DNA of 6,787 nucleotides from an uncultured Flavobacteriia bacterium (GTDB taxonomy: Bacteria > Bacteroidota > Bacteroidia > Flavobacteriales_D > Crocinitomicaceae): positions 1 through 6,787 of the forward strand of contig CAISOQ010000236.1 of NCBI GenBank assembly GCA_903887095.1, given 5' to 3'. Numbering within the stretch: position 1 is the stretch's first letter; each line of letters opens with the position of its first letter. The notes beneath the pieces are model-generated. The model worked only from the letters and a program-made list of their open reading frames with translations. It was not told where the DNA came from and made no database searches. The position numbers were made by a program, and so were the translations under genes. Below are positions 1 to 6,719 of the stretch, one piece after another.

Positions 1-725
1 AGTTCACGAAACTCATGGCTTCTCAGCACATCAAAATAGAGATTTATCAAGATGGTGACTGGACGAAAACCTGGTACATTGGTCCGGCAGCACAGGATCA
101 TTACGGCCAAATAATGTTGCTTGATTCTTACGAATACGGGAAAAGTGCGAAGCCCGTTATGATGAAAATCAAAGGGTTGAATGGCATCATCGAACCGCGG
201 TTCTTTGCTGACAGAAGAAAATGGATGTGTACGCGCATTTTTGCCGTTCCAAGAGAAAAAATCAAAAAGATTGTTGTCAACTATTACGACGATCCTTCTT
301 TGAGTTTTTCAGTGACCCAGGATGGAAACAAACTCAACGTTTATCAGCAAGCAAGGAAACTGCAAAATGTTGATACAGCAATGATTTATCGTTATTTGAA
401 TGCCTACAAAAAAGTTCATTTTGACCTTGCCAACTTTGAATTGACAGAAAAACAAATTGACAGCATGCAACGCACCACGCCATTTGCGACACTATCACTC
501 ACAGAAACTTCAAATAAAACATCGAAATTGAAGATGTACCGCATTAAATCAGATGACAATCAAGTAAATGAATTTGGCGACATTGTGAACATCGATATGA
601 ATAAATTCTGGTGCGAATTACCTAATGGACAGATGGTAAAATGCCAGTATTTTGTTTTCAATCCATTGATGTTGGGTCATGTTTATTTCCCTATGGATCT
701 TTCCAAAAGAAAAATTTCCAACTAA
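1..725 (+). CDS. DUF4340-like protein, 5' end cut off by the window edge
   Basis: The frame is open to the left edge: the codons before the first ATG (15) read F-T-K-L with no stop, and the protein matches the family from its middle onward. This is therefore almost surely the C-terminal two thirds of a longer gene, not a 236-residue protein starting at 15. The visible part follows the pattern I recall for Bacteroidota DUF4340 proteins: a strand such as IKIEIYQDG, then TWYIGPAAQDHYG (family: YYVGGPTQDQxG), then GLNGIIEPRFFADRRKW (family: GFNGYLTPRFFTDxxDW), a YLNAYKKVHF helix, and a terminal QYFVFNPLM segment. Family members are usually about 330-350 residues with one N-terminal membrane anchor, so roughly 100 residues including that anchor should lie upstream. 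The biochemical function is unknown. Related proteins often sit beside ABC-transporter permease/auxiliary genes; in flavobacteria gldF/gldG occur near dnaN, so a gliding-type ABC transporter upstream is possible but not visible. Family assignment is from memory of the motifs. Confidence 0.72.
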   Translation, partial: FTKLMASQHIKIEIYQDGDWTKTWYIGPAAQDHYGQIMLLDSYEYGKSAKPVMMKIKGLNGIIEPRFFADRRKWMCTRIFAVPREKIKKIVVNYYDDPSLSFSVTQDGNKLNVYQQARKLQNVDTAMIYRYLNAYKKVHFDLANFELTEKQIDSMQRTTPFATLSLTETSNKTSKLKMYRIKSDDNQVNEFGDIVNIDMNKFWCELPNGQMVKCQYFVFNPLMLGHVYFPMDLSKRKISN

Positions 726-814
726 ATAAAAAACAAGTCAACTCACTATTGAAAATTGTTGATAAATACTTAAAAAAATGAGCGTTTAAAAAAGTCCGTT
801 TGAGCCTCATTCAT

Positions 815-822
815 TAGATTTG
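815..822 (+). promoter_or_regulatory. candidate -7 promoter element of dnaN (TAGATTTG)
   Basis: TAGATTTG is an exact match to the Bacteroidota -7 consensus TAnnTTTG. It ends 18 bases before the dnaN ATG, which would give a 5' leader of about 10-13 bases. No TTG is present at the usual 17-23 base spacing upstream; a TTTG at 799-802 is only 12 bases away, too close. The assignment rests on the -7 match and position alone. Confidence 0.4.
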
Positions 823-840
823 ATTTAAATTTTAAGATAA

Positions 841-1959
841 ATGAATTTCATTGTTTCAAGTTCTACGTTATTAAAGCATTTACAGAGTATTTCTGGGGTA
901 CTAAGCACCAGCAACACCCTGCCTATTTTAGATAATTTTCTTTTTGAAATTGGTGAAGGGCAATTGACAGTTTCAGCTTCGGACTTAGAGACAACGATGC
1001 GAACAACTTTAGAAGTAGAGGCAAACGAAGCTGGTAAAATTGCAGTTCCGGCAAAACTTTTACTCGACGTGCTTAAAAATTTACCCGATCAACCGTGTAC
1101 CTTCCTTGTTGACAAAACCAATTATGCTGTAGAGATTGCGTATGACAACGGAAAATCAAAAATGGTTGGTTACAATGGTGATGATTTCCCAAGAATTCCT
1201 GGAATTGAAAATGCAAACACAATAAAAGTTTCTGGTGAAATCGTCTCTAAAGCGATCAACAAAACACTATTCGCTACTGGCAATGATGAGTTACGACCAG
1301 TTATGAGCGGCGTTTTTTGCCAATTCAGTCCACAAGATATCATTTTTGTTGCCACAGATGCTCACAAGTTGGTGCGTTACAGAAGAACAGATTCGCAAGC
1401 AACGGGAAGTTCAGCCTTCATTCTGCCAAAAAAACCATTGAATCTTTTAAAATCAAACTTAAGCGGAAGTGAAGAAGTATTGATTGAATACAATGAGTCG
1501 AATGCCGTATTTACATTCAATGATTTGGTATTGATATGTCGATTAATCGATGGGAAATATCCGAATTACGAAGCCGTTATACCGAAAGAAAATCCAAATG
1601 TATTGACTATCGATAGATCGCAATTCTTGAGTTCAATTAAGCGCGTGTCTATCTTTGCTAACAAAACAACCCATCAGGTTAAATTAAAACTAGCTGGTTC
1701 AGAACTTTCATTGTCTGCTGAAGATATTGACTTTTCAAATGAAGCCAACGAACGTTTAACATGCAACTATAATGGTGACGATATGGAAATTGGTTTCAAT
1801 TCACGTTTCTTAATGGAAATGTTGAACAATATAGACACAGCTGAAGTTCGATTGGAGATGAGTGAACCGTCTCGAGCTGGCTTATTGATGCCCGCAGTTA
1901 AAGACAATGAAAGCGAAGATGTTCTGATGTTGGTTATGCCAGTGATGTTGAATAGATAA
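841..1959 (+). CDS. dnaN: DNA polymerase III subunit beta (sliding clamp)
   Basis: This encodes the 372-residue beta clamp, the ring-forming dimer that encircles DNA and tethers the replicative polymerase and many repair proteins. The length is normal for the family. Three successive clamp folds can be followed: about 1-120 (starting MNFIVSSSTLLKHLQ, with the typical TLPILDNFLF and KIAVPAKLLLDVLKNLP segments), about 125-245 (VSGEIVSKAINKTLFATGNDELRPVMSG and FVATDAHKLVRYR), and about 246-372 (DGKYPNYEAVIPKENP into the third domain). The C terminus ends VMPVMLNR; residues 366-370 (MPVML) correspond to the MPMRL strip lining the E. coli clamp's protein-binding cleft. The ATG at 841 gives the standard N terminus. 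No Shine-Dalgarno site is visible (AAGATAA precedes the ATG), as usual in this phylum. The gene is followed by a strong terminator and faces comEC, so it is probably the last or only gene of its transcript. Confidence 0.97.
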   Translation: MNFIVSSSTLLKHLQSISGVLSTSNTLPILDNFLFEIGEGQLTVSASDLETTMRTTLEVEANEAGKIAVPAKLLLDVLKNLPDQPCTFLVDKTNYAVEIAYDNGKSKMVGYNGDDFPRIPGIENANTIKVSGEIVSKAINKTLFATGNDELRPVMSGVFCQFSPQDIIFVATDAHKLVRYRRTDSQATGSSAFILPKKPLNLLKSNLSGSEEVLIEYNESNAVFTFNDLVLICRLIDGKYPNYEAVIPKENPNVLTIDRSQFLSSIKRVSIFANKTTHQVKLKLAGSELSLSAEDIDFSNEANERLTCNYNGDDMEIGFNSRFLMEMLNNIDTAEVRLEMSEPSRAGLLMPAVKDNESEDVLMLVMPVMLNR

Positions 1960-1985
1960 AAGCATTGTAAATAACAAATAGAATT

Positions 1986-2014
1986 ATGCCCGATAACTCG
2001 GGCATTTTTTTTTT
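1986..2014 (+). terminator. intrinsic terminator of dnaN, shared with convergent comEC
   Basis: A perfect 8-base-pair stem, ATGCCCGA (1986-1993) with TCGGGCAT (1998-2005), closes a TAAC loop and runs into ten consecutive T (2005-2014). It lies 26 bases past the dnaN stop. This is a textbook rho-independent terminator on the plus strand. On the minus strand the same hairpin is followed by AATTCTATTTG, a poor U tract, so it may stop comEC transcripts only partly. The last two T of the tract also form part of the comEC stop codon (2013-2015). Confidence 0.92.
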
Positions 2015-3998
2015 AAATCAACGTTCGAAAAGCACCATTCGTCAACGAGTAATCAACGTCAACTTTTACCCAAGGCATCGCGATTAATGTTGTTTTAGTT
2101 GGGACATTAGAATTGTAAGAATTTCGAAGAATCAACGTGTAATTATTACCATTAATTGAAATCAATTTTGAATCGTTTCGATTTTCAATTTGAACATTCA
2201 TTGTGGAATTATTCAATTGCCAGTTTTTGTCCAATGAAAAATACTTCACATCGCCTGGATAAAGCTTTTGATAACTGTCAACGGCAAATTTCACTTTCTC
2301 AAAGCCCTCTCTCTTAGCATCGTAAAAACAAAGTATATCGGCTCCATTTTTAATGATAAATGCCGGCTGTTTCAAATTTAAAATGCACAATTCATTCAAA
2401 CGCATATTCGTATAGCGACTGTAAACACTGGAACAGATCAGCAGCATGCTCGAGTAATACAGAACGTATTTCCAAAGCTTACTTGGTTTAGCAAGAAATA
2501 ATAATAAAATTGCTATTGCCATTAATAGAACGGCATACAATGATAGTTCAAAACCATAAGCTACGCCACCTGGCAAACTTTCAACCCATCGAATAAATGC
2601 CAACGATAAAAATATTGAAAAGGTCAGCACCACACCAGTCAGCTTAGCCAGTGGACGCAACCATTTAAATGCAAAAATGAAAATTCCAGCACCTAAAATT
2701 ATTCCACTGGACGCCATTAATCCAATATTAGTAAGGACAAAATAGTTCGGAAATTGATGAAAATAATAGAGTGACAATGGTGTTGTCATTAATTGGGCAG
2801 CAAACCCTATTGCCGTTCCTTGCCAGATCTTTAACAACCATTTGTTTTCAAAGTAAATCCATTTTTCAATGGGCTTGTAAAACAAGAAAATGCCAAGCAT
2901 CGCTAAAAAGGACAATTGAAATCCAATATCAAACAAGGTAAAAGGATCCCATATGCACAATGCGAAACCGGTAAAAAACAACGTATTTATTGCATCATAA
3001 TTGCGCTCAGTTAACTGAGAAAGTACGAGAATAGAAAACATAAAAACTGCTCTGAGTACAGAAGCTGAAAGTCCAGTAAGGATAGCATATATCCACATAA
3101 TAACAACCACAATTATCACTGCTGATTTGCGACTTATCACTTTTGGAAAACGGCCAAGGAAAAACATTAAAATTTGCATGATTATACCAACATGTAATCC
3201 AGAAACGGCCAAAACGTGCATCGCCCCTGTATTCGTAAAACTGTTCTTAACTTCAACATCTAGCAATGATTTATCACCAAGAATCAAGGCCAGGGCAATG
3301 GCTAATTCATCTCCTTTAAGGTTTTCCGTTAATGATGATTTTAAATAATTGCTAATTCGATCTAATTTATCTGCAACAAAGCCCTGTTCGACATGTTTGA
3401 GCAGTTTGAATTGTTCTGCGCCCACAAAAGACATGTATTCCACCCCTTTAGACCGCCAGAAATAGTGCGTGTTGAATTCCCCTGGATTTCCTGCATTTCT
3501 AATCTTTTCAACTTCAGAAGCAACCGCAATAACATCGCCTTTCGACAATATAAATCCTTCCGTTTGAACATACATCACCACCGGTTCACTTACTGACCTA
3601 TTTGATAACCCATCCTTCAAAGACCGAATTACACCAGTCATTTTCTTCCATTCCCTGTCATTTTGATCTACAGCAGTTAATTCCACAATCAACACCTTAT
3701 CTGTTGAATATATCTTTTCAAACCGATCCTTTTCTGCTAAACCTGAACGAAAACAAATCAATAGAAACCCGACGAGCAGAAAGACGATGAACGTGAACGG
3801 CAAAAACAGTTTAACCTTGCGGATATAGAACAATATCAGACATGTAACCGAGAGTGAAACAAGTGAAATGATGATAGGGTAAAATAATTGATTGTCTGGC
3901 AAATCAAAACCCAAAAGGATACCACAAAACAAGGCTATGGCCATCACTAGAAATGGCCTTTTGAAGAATCGAAAATCTATATTTTGAACGAAATTCAT
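2013..3998 (-). CDS. comEC: ComEC/Rec2-family DNA-uptake channel protein
   Basis: This is an inner-membrane protein of 661 residues from the ATG at 3998. ComEC carries single-stranded DNA into the cytoplasm in natural transformation. Domain order: two or three membrane helices (about 15-85), a soluble DUF4131 region (about 95-195) with NPGEF near 171-175, and the polytopic Competence domain (about 230-505). The Competence domain is marked by ALALILGDKSLLD and by the signature HVLAVSGLHVG at about 261-271, followed by many hydrophobic helices, a GFQLSFLAMLGIF segment and TTPLSLYYFHQFPNYF. A tail of about 130 residues follows (531-661) in which I see no HxHxDH metal motif, so the C-terminal metallo-beta-lactamase domain of B. 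subtilis ComEC is absent or replaced. A TTG at 4010 would add four residues (MPWI); the ATG is preferred because the added residues have no family counterpart and nothing near the TTG resembles a ribosome site. The gene stands alone, divergent from thrS and convergent with dnaN. Competence of this organism is not shown by this gene alone. Confidence 0.93.
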   Translation of the reverse strand: MNFVQNIDFRFFKRPFLVMAIALFCGILLGFDLPDNQLFYPIIISLVSLSVTCLILFYIRKVKLFLPFTFIVFLLVGFLLICFRSGLAEKDRFEKIYSTDKVLIVELTAVDQNDREWKKMTGVIRSLKDGLSNRSVSEPVVMYVQTEGFILSKGDVIAVASEVEKIRNAGNPGEFNTHYFWRSKGVEYMSFVGAEQFKLLKHVEQGFVADKLDRISNYLKSSLTENLKGDELAIALALILGDKSLLDVEVKNSFTNTGAMHVLAVSGLHVGIIMQILMFFLGRFPKVISRKSAVIIVVVIMWIYAILTGLSASVLRAVFMFSILVLSQLTERNYDAINTLFFTGFALCIWDPFTLFDIGFQLSFLAMLGIFLFYKPIEKWIYFENKWLLKIWQGTAIGFAAQLMTTPLSLYYFHQFPNYFVLTNIGLMASSGIILGAGIFIFAFKWLRPLAKLTGVVLTFSIFLSLAFIRWVESLPGGVAYGFELSLYAVLLMAIAILLLFLAKPSKLWKYVLYYSSMLLICSSVYSRYTNMRLNELCILNLKQPAFIIKNGADILCFYDAKREGFEKVKFAVDSYQKLYPGDVKYFSLDKNWQLNNSTMNVQIENRNDSKLISINGNNYTLILRNSYNSNVPTKTTLIAMPWVKVDVDYSLTNGAFRTLI

Positions 3999-4091
3999 GA
4001 TCCACGGCAAATGAACGATTTTTTCTTGAATTTTCTCCTAATATCATTGCAAGAGACATGAAAATCGGACCATAGATTGAGAACGATTAAC

Positions 4092-4099
4092 TATCTTTG
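4092..4099 (+). promoter_or_regulatory. candidate -7 promoter element of thrS (TATCTTTG)
   Basis: TATCTTTG is an exact match to TAnnTTTG, ending 19 bases before the ATG at 4119. This almost equals the distance seen at dnaN (18). Transcription would start near 4106, downstream of the alternative TTG start at 4077, which supports the ATG. No TTG lies at the normal -33 spacing, so this is a candidate only. Confidence 0.42.
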
Positions 4100-4118
4100 G
4101 CACACAAAATTTGAAAAA

Positions 4119-6062
4119 ATGATCAAGATTACCCTTCCAGATGGCTCAGTAAGAGAATTTCCACAAGGATCTTCATCACTTGATGTCGCAAAGAGTATTT
4201 CAGAAGGATTAGCAAGAAATGTGCTTGCAGCGAATGTAAACGGACAAGTTATTGATGCTAATCGTCCAATAAATGAAGATTCAACGCTGCAATTGCTAAC
4301 ATGGAATGACACGGAAGGAAAATCAACGATGTGGCACTCTTCCGCTCACTTGATGGCAGAAGCATTGGAATTTTATTTCCCAGGAATCAAACTGGCAATT
4401 GGTCCCCCTGTCAACAATGGTTTTTACTATGATGTAGATTTAATGGAGCACTCCATTTCTGAGAAAGATCTTGAAAAAATCGAACAGAAAATGAAAGAAC
4501 TGGCGAAATTGAAAAATCCATTCGTTCGTCAAGAAATCAGTAAATCAGAAGCTGTCGCTTATTTCACAGAAAAGGCTGACCCATACAAGTTAGAACTTCT
4601 AGAAGGATTGGATGACGGCAATATCACTTTTTATACGCAAGGTAATTTCACTGACCTTTGTCGCGGTCCGCACATTCCAGATACAGGCTTCATAAAGGCA
4701 GTAAAACTTACCGCAATTGCCGGTGCTTACTGGAGAGGAGACGAGAAAAACAAACAGTTGACGCGCATCTATGGAGTAACTTTTCCGAAACAAGCGGAAT
4801 TGGATGAGCACCTTGAGAAACTTGAAGAAGCAAAACGCCGTGATCACAGAAAATTAGGTAAAGAACTTGAGCTTTTCACTTTTTCACAAAAAGTTGGACA
4901 AGGCCTTCCGCTATGGTTACCGAAAGGAGCCGCTTTAAGAGAGCGTTTGGAGAATTTCCTCAAAAAAGCACAAAGAAAAGCCGGCTATGACCAAGTCATC
5001 ACCCCACACATTGGACACAAGGATTTATATGTTACATCTGGTCACTATGCGAAATATGGAGCAGATTCATTTCAACCCATTCGCACGCCAGATGTTGATG
5101 AAGAGTTCTTCTTGAAACCAATGAATTGTCCTCACCACTGTGAAATTTTCAAATCGAAACCGAGGTCATACAAAGATCTTCCCGCTCGTTTTGCAGAATT
5201 CGGTACGGTTTATCGTTACGAACAATCAGGTGAATTACATGGCTTGACCCGCGTAAGAGGATTTACGCAAGATGACGCTCACATTTTCTGCACGCAAGAG
5301 CAAGTAAAAGATGAATTTAAAAAAGTAATTGACATCGTTTTATACATTTTTAAAACGTTGAATTTCCATAATTTCAAAGCGCAGATATCTCTTCGTGACC
5401 CGGGAAATCCGTCGAAATATATTGGAAGCGATGAAAATTGGGAGAAAGCTGAAAGAGCTATCATTGAGGCTGCCGCTGAAAAAGAATTACCAACTGTTGT
5501 CGAATATGGCGAAGCTGCTTTTTATGGCCCTAAACTCGACTTCATGGTACAAGATGCAATCGGCAGAGAGTGGCAACTTGGTACTATTCAGGTAGACTAC
5601 AACTTGCCAGAACGTTTTGAGTTAGAGTATACAGGTTCTGATAACCAAAAACACCGTCCGGTAATGATTCACCGCGCACCTTTTGGTTCAATGGAACGAT
5701 TTGTCGCTGTTTTATTAGAACATTGCGCTGGTGACTTCCCATTGTGGTTGTCCACTGAACAATTTGCAATTCTGCCAATCTCTGAGAAATTCAATGAGTA
5801 CTCAGAAAAACTTTCAGATTTGCTAAATAATTACGATATTCGCGGCTTTGTTGATGACCGTAACGAAAAGATTGGTAAGAAAATCCGAGATGCGGAACTT
5901 AAGAAAACACCTTTCATGTTGATTGTTGGAGAGAAAGAAGCTGAGAATACTCAAGTATCTGTCCGCCAGCGTGGGGTTGGTGATCTTGGATCCATGACGA
6001 TAGATGATTTTGCTTCCTTGGTTCAAAAAACGATCGACGATGAGTTGGCAACAAATGTTTAA
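4119..6062 (+). CDS. thrS: threonine--tRNA ligase (ThrRS)
   Basis: This 647-residue cytoplasmic class II synthetase charges tRNA-Thr with threonine and removes mischarged serine. Numbered from the ATG at 4119, the order is: TGS domain (about 1-62, opening MIKITLPDGSVREFPQG); editing domain (about 63-235) with H73 and H77 of HSSAH, and C181 and H185 of CRGPH; catalytic core (about 240-535); anticodon-binding domain (about 540-647). The zinc ligands that read the threonine hydroxyl are present: C337 (MNCPHH), H388 (DDAH) and H518 (MIHRAPFG). Motif 2 (VYRYEQSGELHGLTRVRGF) and motif 3 (HRAPFGSMERF, with R527) are intact, so the enzyme looks fully functional. The frame can be extended to a TTG at 4077, adding 14 residues, but the TGS domain normally begins right at the chosen Met and H73/H77 then match E. 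coli numbering. infC follows after 8 bases, so the two are surely co-transcribed. I see no T-box or tRNA-like operator in the short leader. Confidence 0.97.
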   Translation: MIKITLPDGSVREFPQGSSSLDVAKSISEGLARNVLAANVNGQVIDANRPINEDSTLQLLTWNDTEGKSTMWHSSAHLMAEALEFYFPGIKLAIGPPVNNGFYYDVDLMEHSISEKDLEKIEQKMKELAKLKNPFVRQEISKSEAVAYFTEKADPYKLELLEGLDDGNITFYTQGNFTDLCRGPHIPDTGFIKAVKLTAIAGAYWRGDEKNKQLTRIYGVTFPKQAELDEHLEKLEEAKRRDHRKLGKELELFTFSQKVGQGLPLWLPKGAALRERLENFLKKAQRKAGYDQVITPHIGHKDLYVTSGHYAKYGADSFQPIRTPDVDEEFFLKPMNCPHHCEIFKSKPRSYKDLPARFAEFGTVYRYEQSGELHGLTRVRGFTQDDAHIFCTQEQVKDEFKKVIDIVLYIFKTLNFHNFKAQISLRDPGNPSKYIGSDENWEKAERAIIEAAAEKELPTVVEYGEAAFYGPKLDFMVQDAIGREWQLGTIQVDYNLPERFELEYTGSDNQKHRPVMIHRAPFGSMERFVAVLLEHCAGDFPLWLSTEQFAILPISEKFNEYSEKLSDLLNNYDIRGFVDDRNEKIGKKIRDAELKKTPFMLIVGEKEAENTQVSVRQRGVGDLGSMTIDDFASLVQKTIDDELATNV

Positions 6063-6070
6063 TTAATTGA

Positions 6071-6619
6071 ATGAGAAAAAACACTAAAAAACCTTTTGTA
6101 AGAAGAGAGGAAACGGAACAACACAAAATCAATGAGAAGATTTTGTCACGTGAAATTCGTCTTGTAATCGAAGGAGAAGAACCAAAAGTCATGACCACTT
6201 CAGACGCAATCAGATTGGCTGAAGAACAAGAACTTGACCTCGTTGAAATCTCTCCAAATGCAGTACCACCGGTATGCAAGATAATGGACTACAGGAAGTT
6301 TCTTTACAATCAGAAAAGAAAGCAAAAGGAACTTAAAGCGAAGCAAAGCAAAGTTGTTTTAAAAGAAGTTCGATTTGGACCAAACACGGATGACCATGAT
6401 TTCAACTTTAAACTTGCTCATGCTCGCAAGTTTTTGGAAGAAGGAAACAAAGTCAAAGCGTATGTGTTTTTCCGCGGTCGAACTATCGTATTCAAGGACA
6501 GAGGAGAAATTCTTCTTTTGAAATTTGCACAAGAATTGGCCGATATAGGTGCTGTTGAGCAGCTACCGAAATTGGAAGGGAAACGAATGATCATTATGAT
6601 CAACCCAAAGAAAAAATAA
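6071..6619 (+). CDS. infC: translation initiation factor IF-3
   Basis: IF3 binds the 30S subunit, keeps it apart from the 50S and checks start-codon and initiator-tRNA pairing. The 182-residue length is normal. The N-terminal domain spans about 17-85: HKINEKI at 18-24, ELDLVEISPNAVPPVCKIMDYRKF at about 54-77. A lysine-rich linker helix (about 78-95) leads to the C-terminal domain (about 96-178) with KEVRFGPNTDDHDFNFKLAHARKFL, then VKAYVFFRGR and KRMIIMINPKKK. The ATG start is secure because the codon just before it is an in-frame TGA (6068-6070). Unlike E. coli infC, which starts with the rare AUU codon used for self-regulation, this gene starts with ATG, so that particular feedback is not expected. 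No Shine-Dalgarno site is visible; the 8-base gap to thrS suggests co-transcription and possibly coupled translation. rpmI follows 100 bases later. Confidence 0.97.
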   Translation: MRKNTKKPFVRREETEQHKINEKILSREIRLVIEGEEPKVMTTSDAIRLAEEQELDLVEISPNAVPPVCKIMDYRKFLYNQKRKQKELKAKQSKVVLKEVRFGPNTDDHDFNFKLAHARKFLEEGNKVKAYVFFRGRTIVFKDRGEILLLKFAQELADIGAVEQLPKLEGKRMIIMINPKKK

Positions 6620-6621
6620 AA

Positions 6622-6636
6622 AAAAGCGTAGCTTTT
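6622..6636 (+). other. small hairpin just after the infC stop
   Basis: AAAAGC (6622-6627) and GCTTTT (6631-6636) form a perfect 6-base-pair stem with a GTA loop, starting 3 bases after the infC stop. Only two pairs are G-C and the T run is four long, so it is a weak terminator at best. It could slow polymerase, protect the infC 3' end, or be part of a leader for rpmI. Confidence 0.35.
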
Positions 6637-6643
6637 GATGACA

Positions 6644-6682
6644 TGCAAGCGGAAGCGCAGCACAAATTGAAACTACCTTGCA
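6644..6682 (+). other. inverted repeat in the infC-rpmI spacer (possible leader RNA stem)
   Basis: TGCAAG (6644-6649) can pair with CTTGCA (6677-6682) across a 27-base loop. This sits where many bacteria carry an L20-binding autoregulatory leader before rpmI-rplT. The stem is only six pairs and does not extend further, so it may be chance; it does not visibly match a known L20 leader. Confidence 0.22.
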
Positions 6683-6706
6683 AGATGCTATACAGAGGTA
6701 ACTTTA
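6678..6706 (+). promoter_or_regulatory. candidate internal promoter before rpmI
   Basis: TTG (6678-6680), an 18-base spacer, then TAACTTTA (6699-6706) fits the Bacteroidota pattern of a -33 TTG and a -7 TAnnTTTG at seven of eight -7 positions, the last G being A. It ends 13 bases before the rpmI ATG. If active it would let L35/L20 be made apart from thrS-infC. It overlaps the right arm of the inverted repeat at 6644-6682. Confidence 0.3.
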
Positions 6707-6719
6707 AAAACGAAGAGAG

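Noticed and set aside
726..840. Inverted repeats in the spacer before dnaN (TCAAC 738-742 with GTTGA 758-762; AATGAG 777-782 with CTCATT 806-811).
   Set aside because: Arms are 5-6 bases with loops of 15-23 bases and no T tract follows, so they are neither convincing terminators nor clear operators in A/T-rich sequence.
3127..3790. Several plus-strand open frames of 62-73 codons inside comEC.
   Set aside because: All lie opposite well-conserved ComEC coding sequence, with no start signals or family resemblance.
4008..4015. TTCATTTG on the minus strand as a -7 element for comEC.
   Set aside because: It breaks the conserved A at the second position, lacks a spaced TTG, and would leave a leader of only about 3 bases.
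4058..4075. Five-codon frame MKIGP before thrS as a possible upstream ORF.
   Set aside because: It lies upstream of the likely transcription start near 4106, holds no threonine codons and is of chance length.
5914..6279. Minus-strand open frame of 121 codons across the thrS-infC junction.
   Set aside because: It is the shadow of two certain genes on the other strand, has no recognisable domain, and its composition follows the opposite coding frames.
6638..6670. Ten-codon reading frame MTCKRKRSTN in the infC-rpmI spacer, a possible leader peptide.
   Set aside because: Very short, no ribosome site, no run of regulatory codons; such frames are expected by chance.
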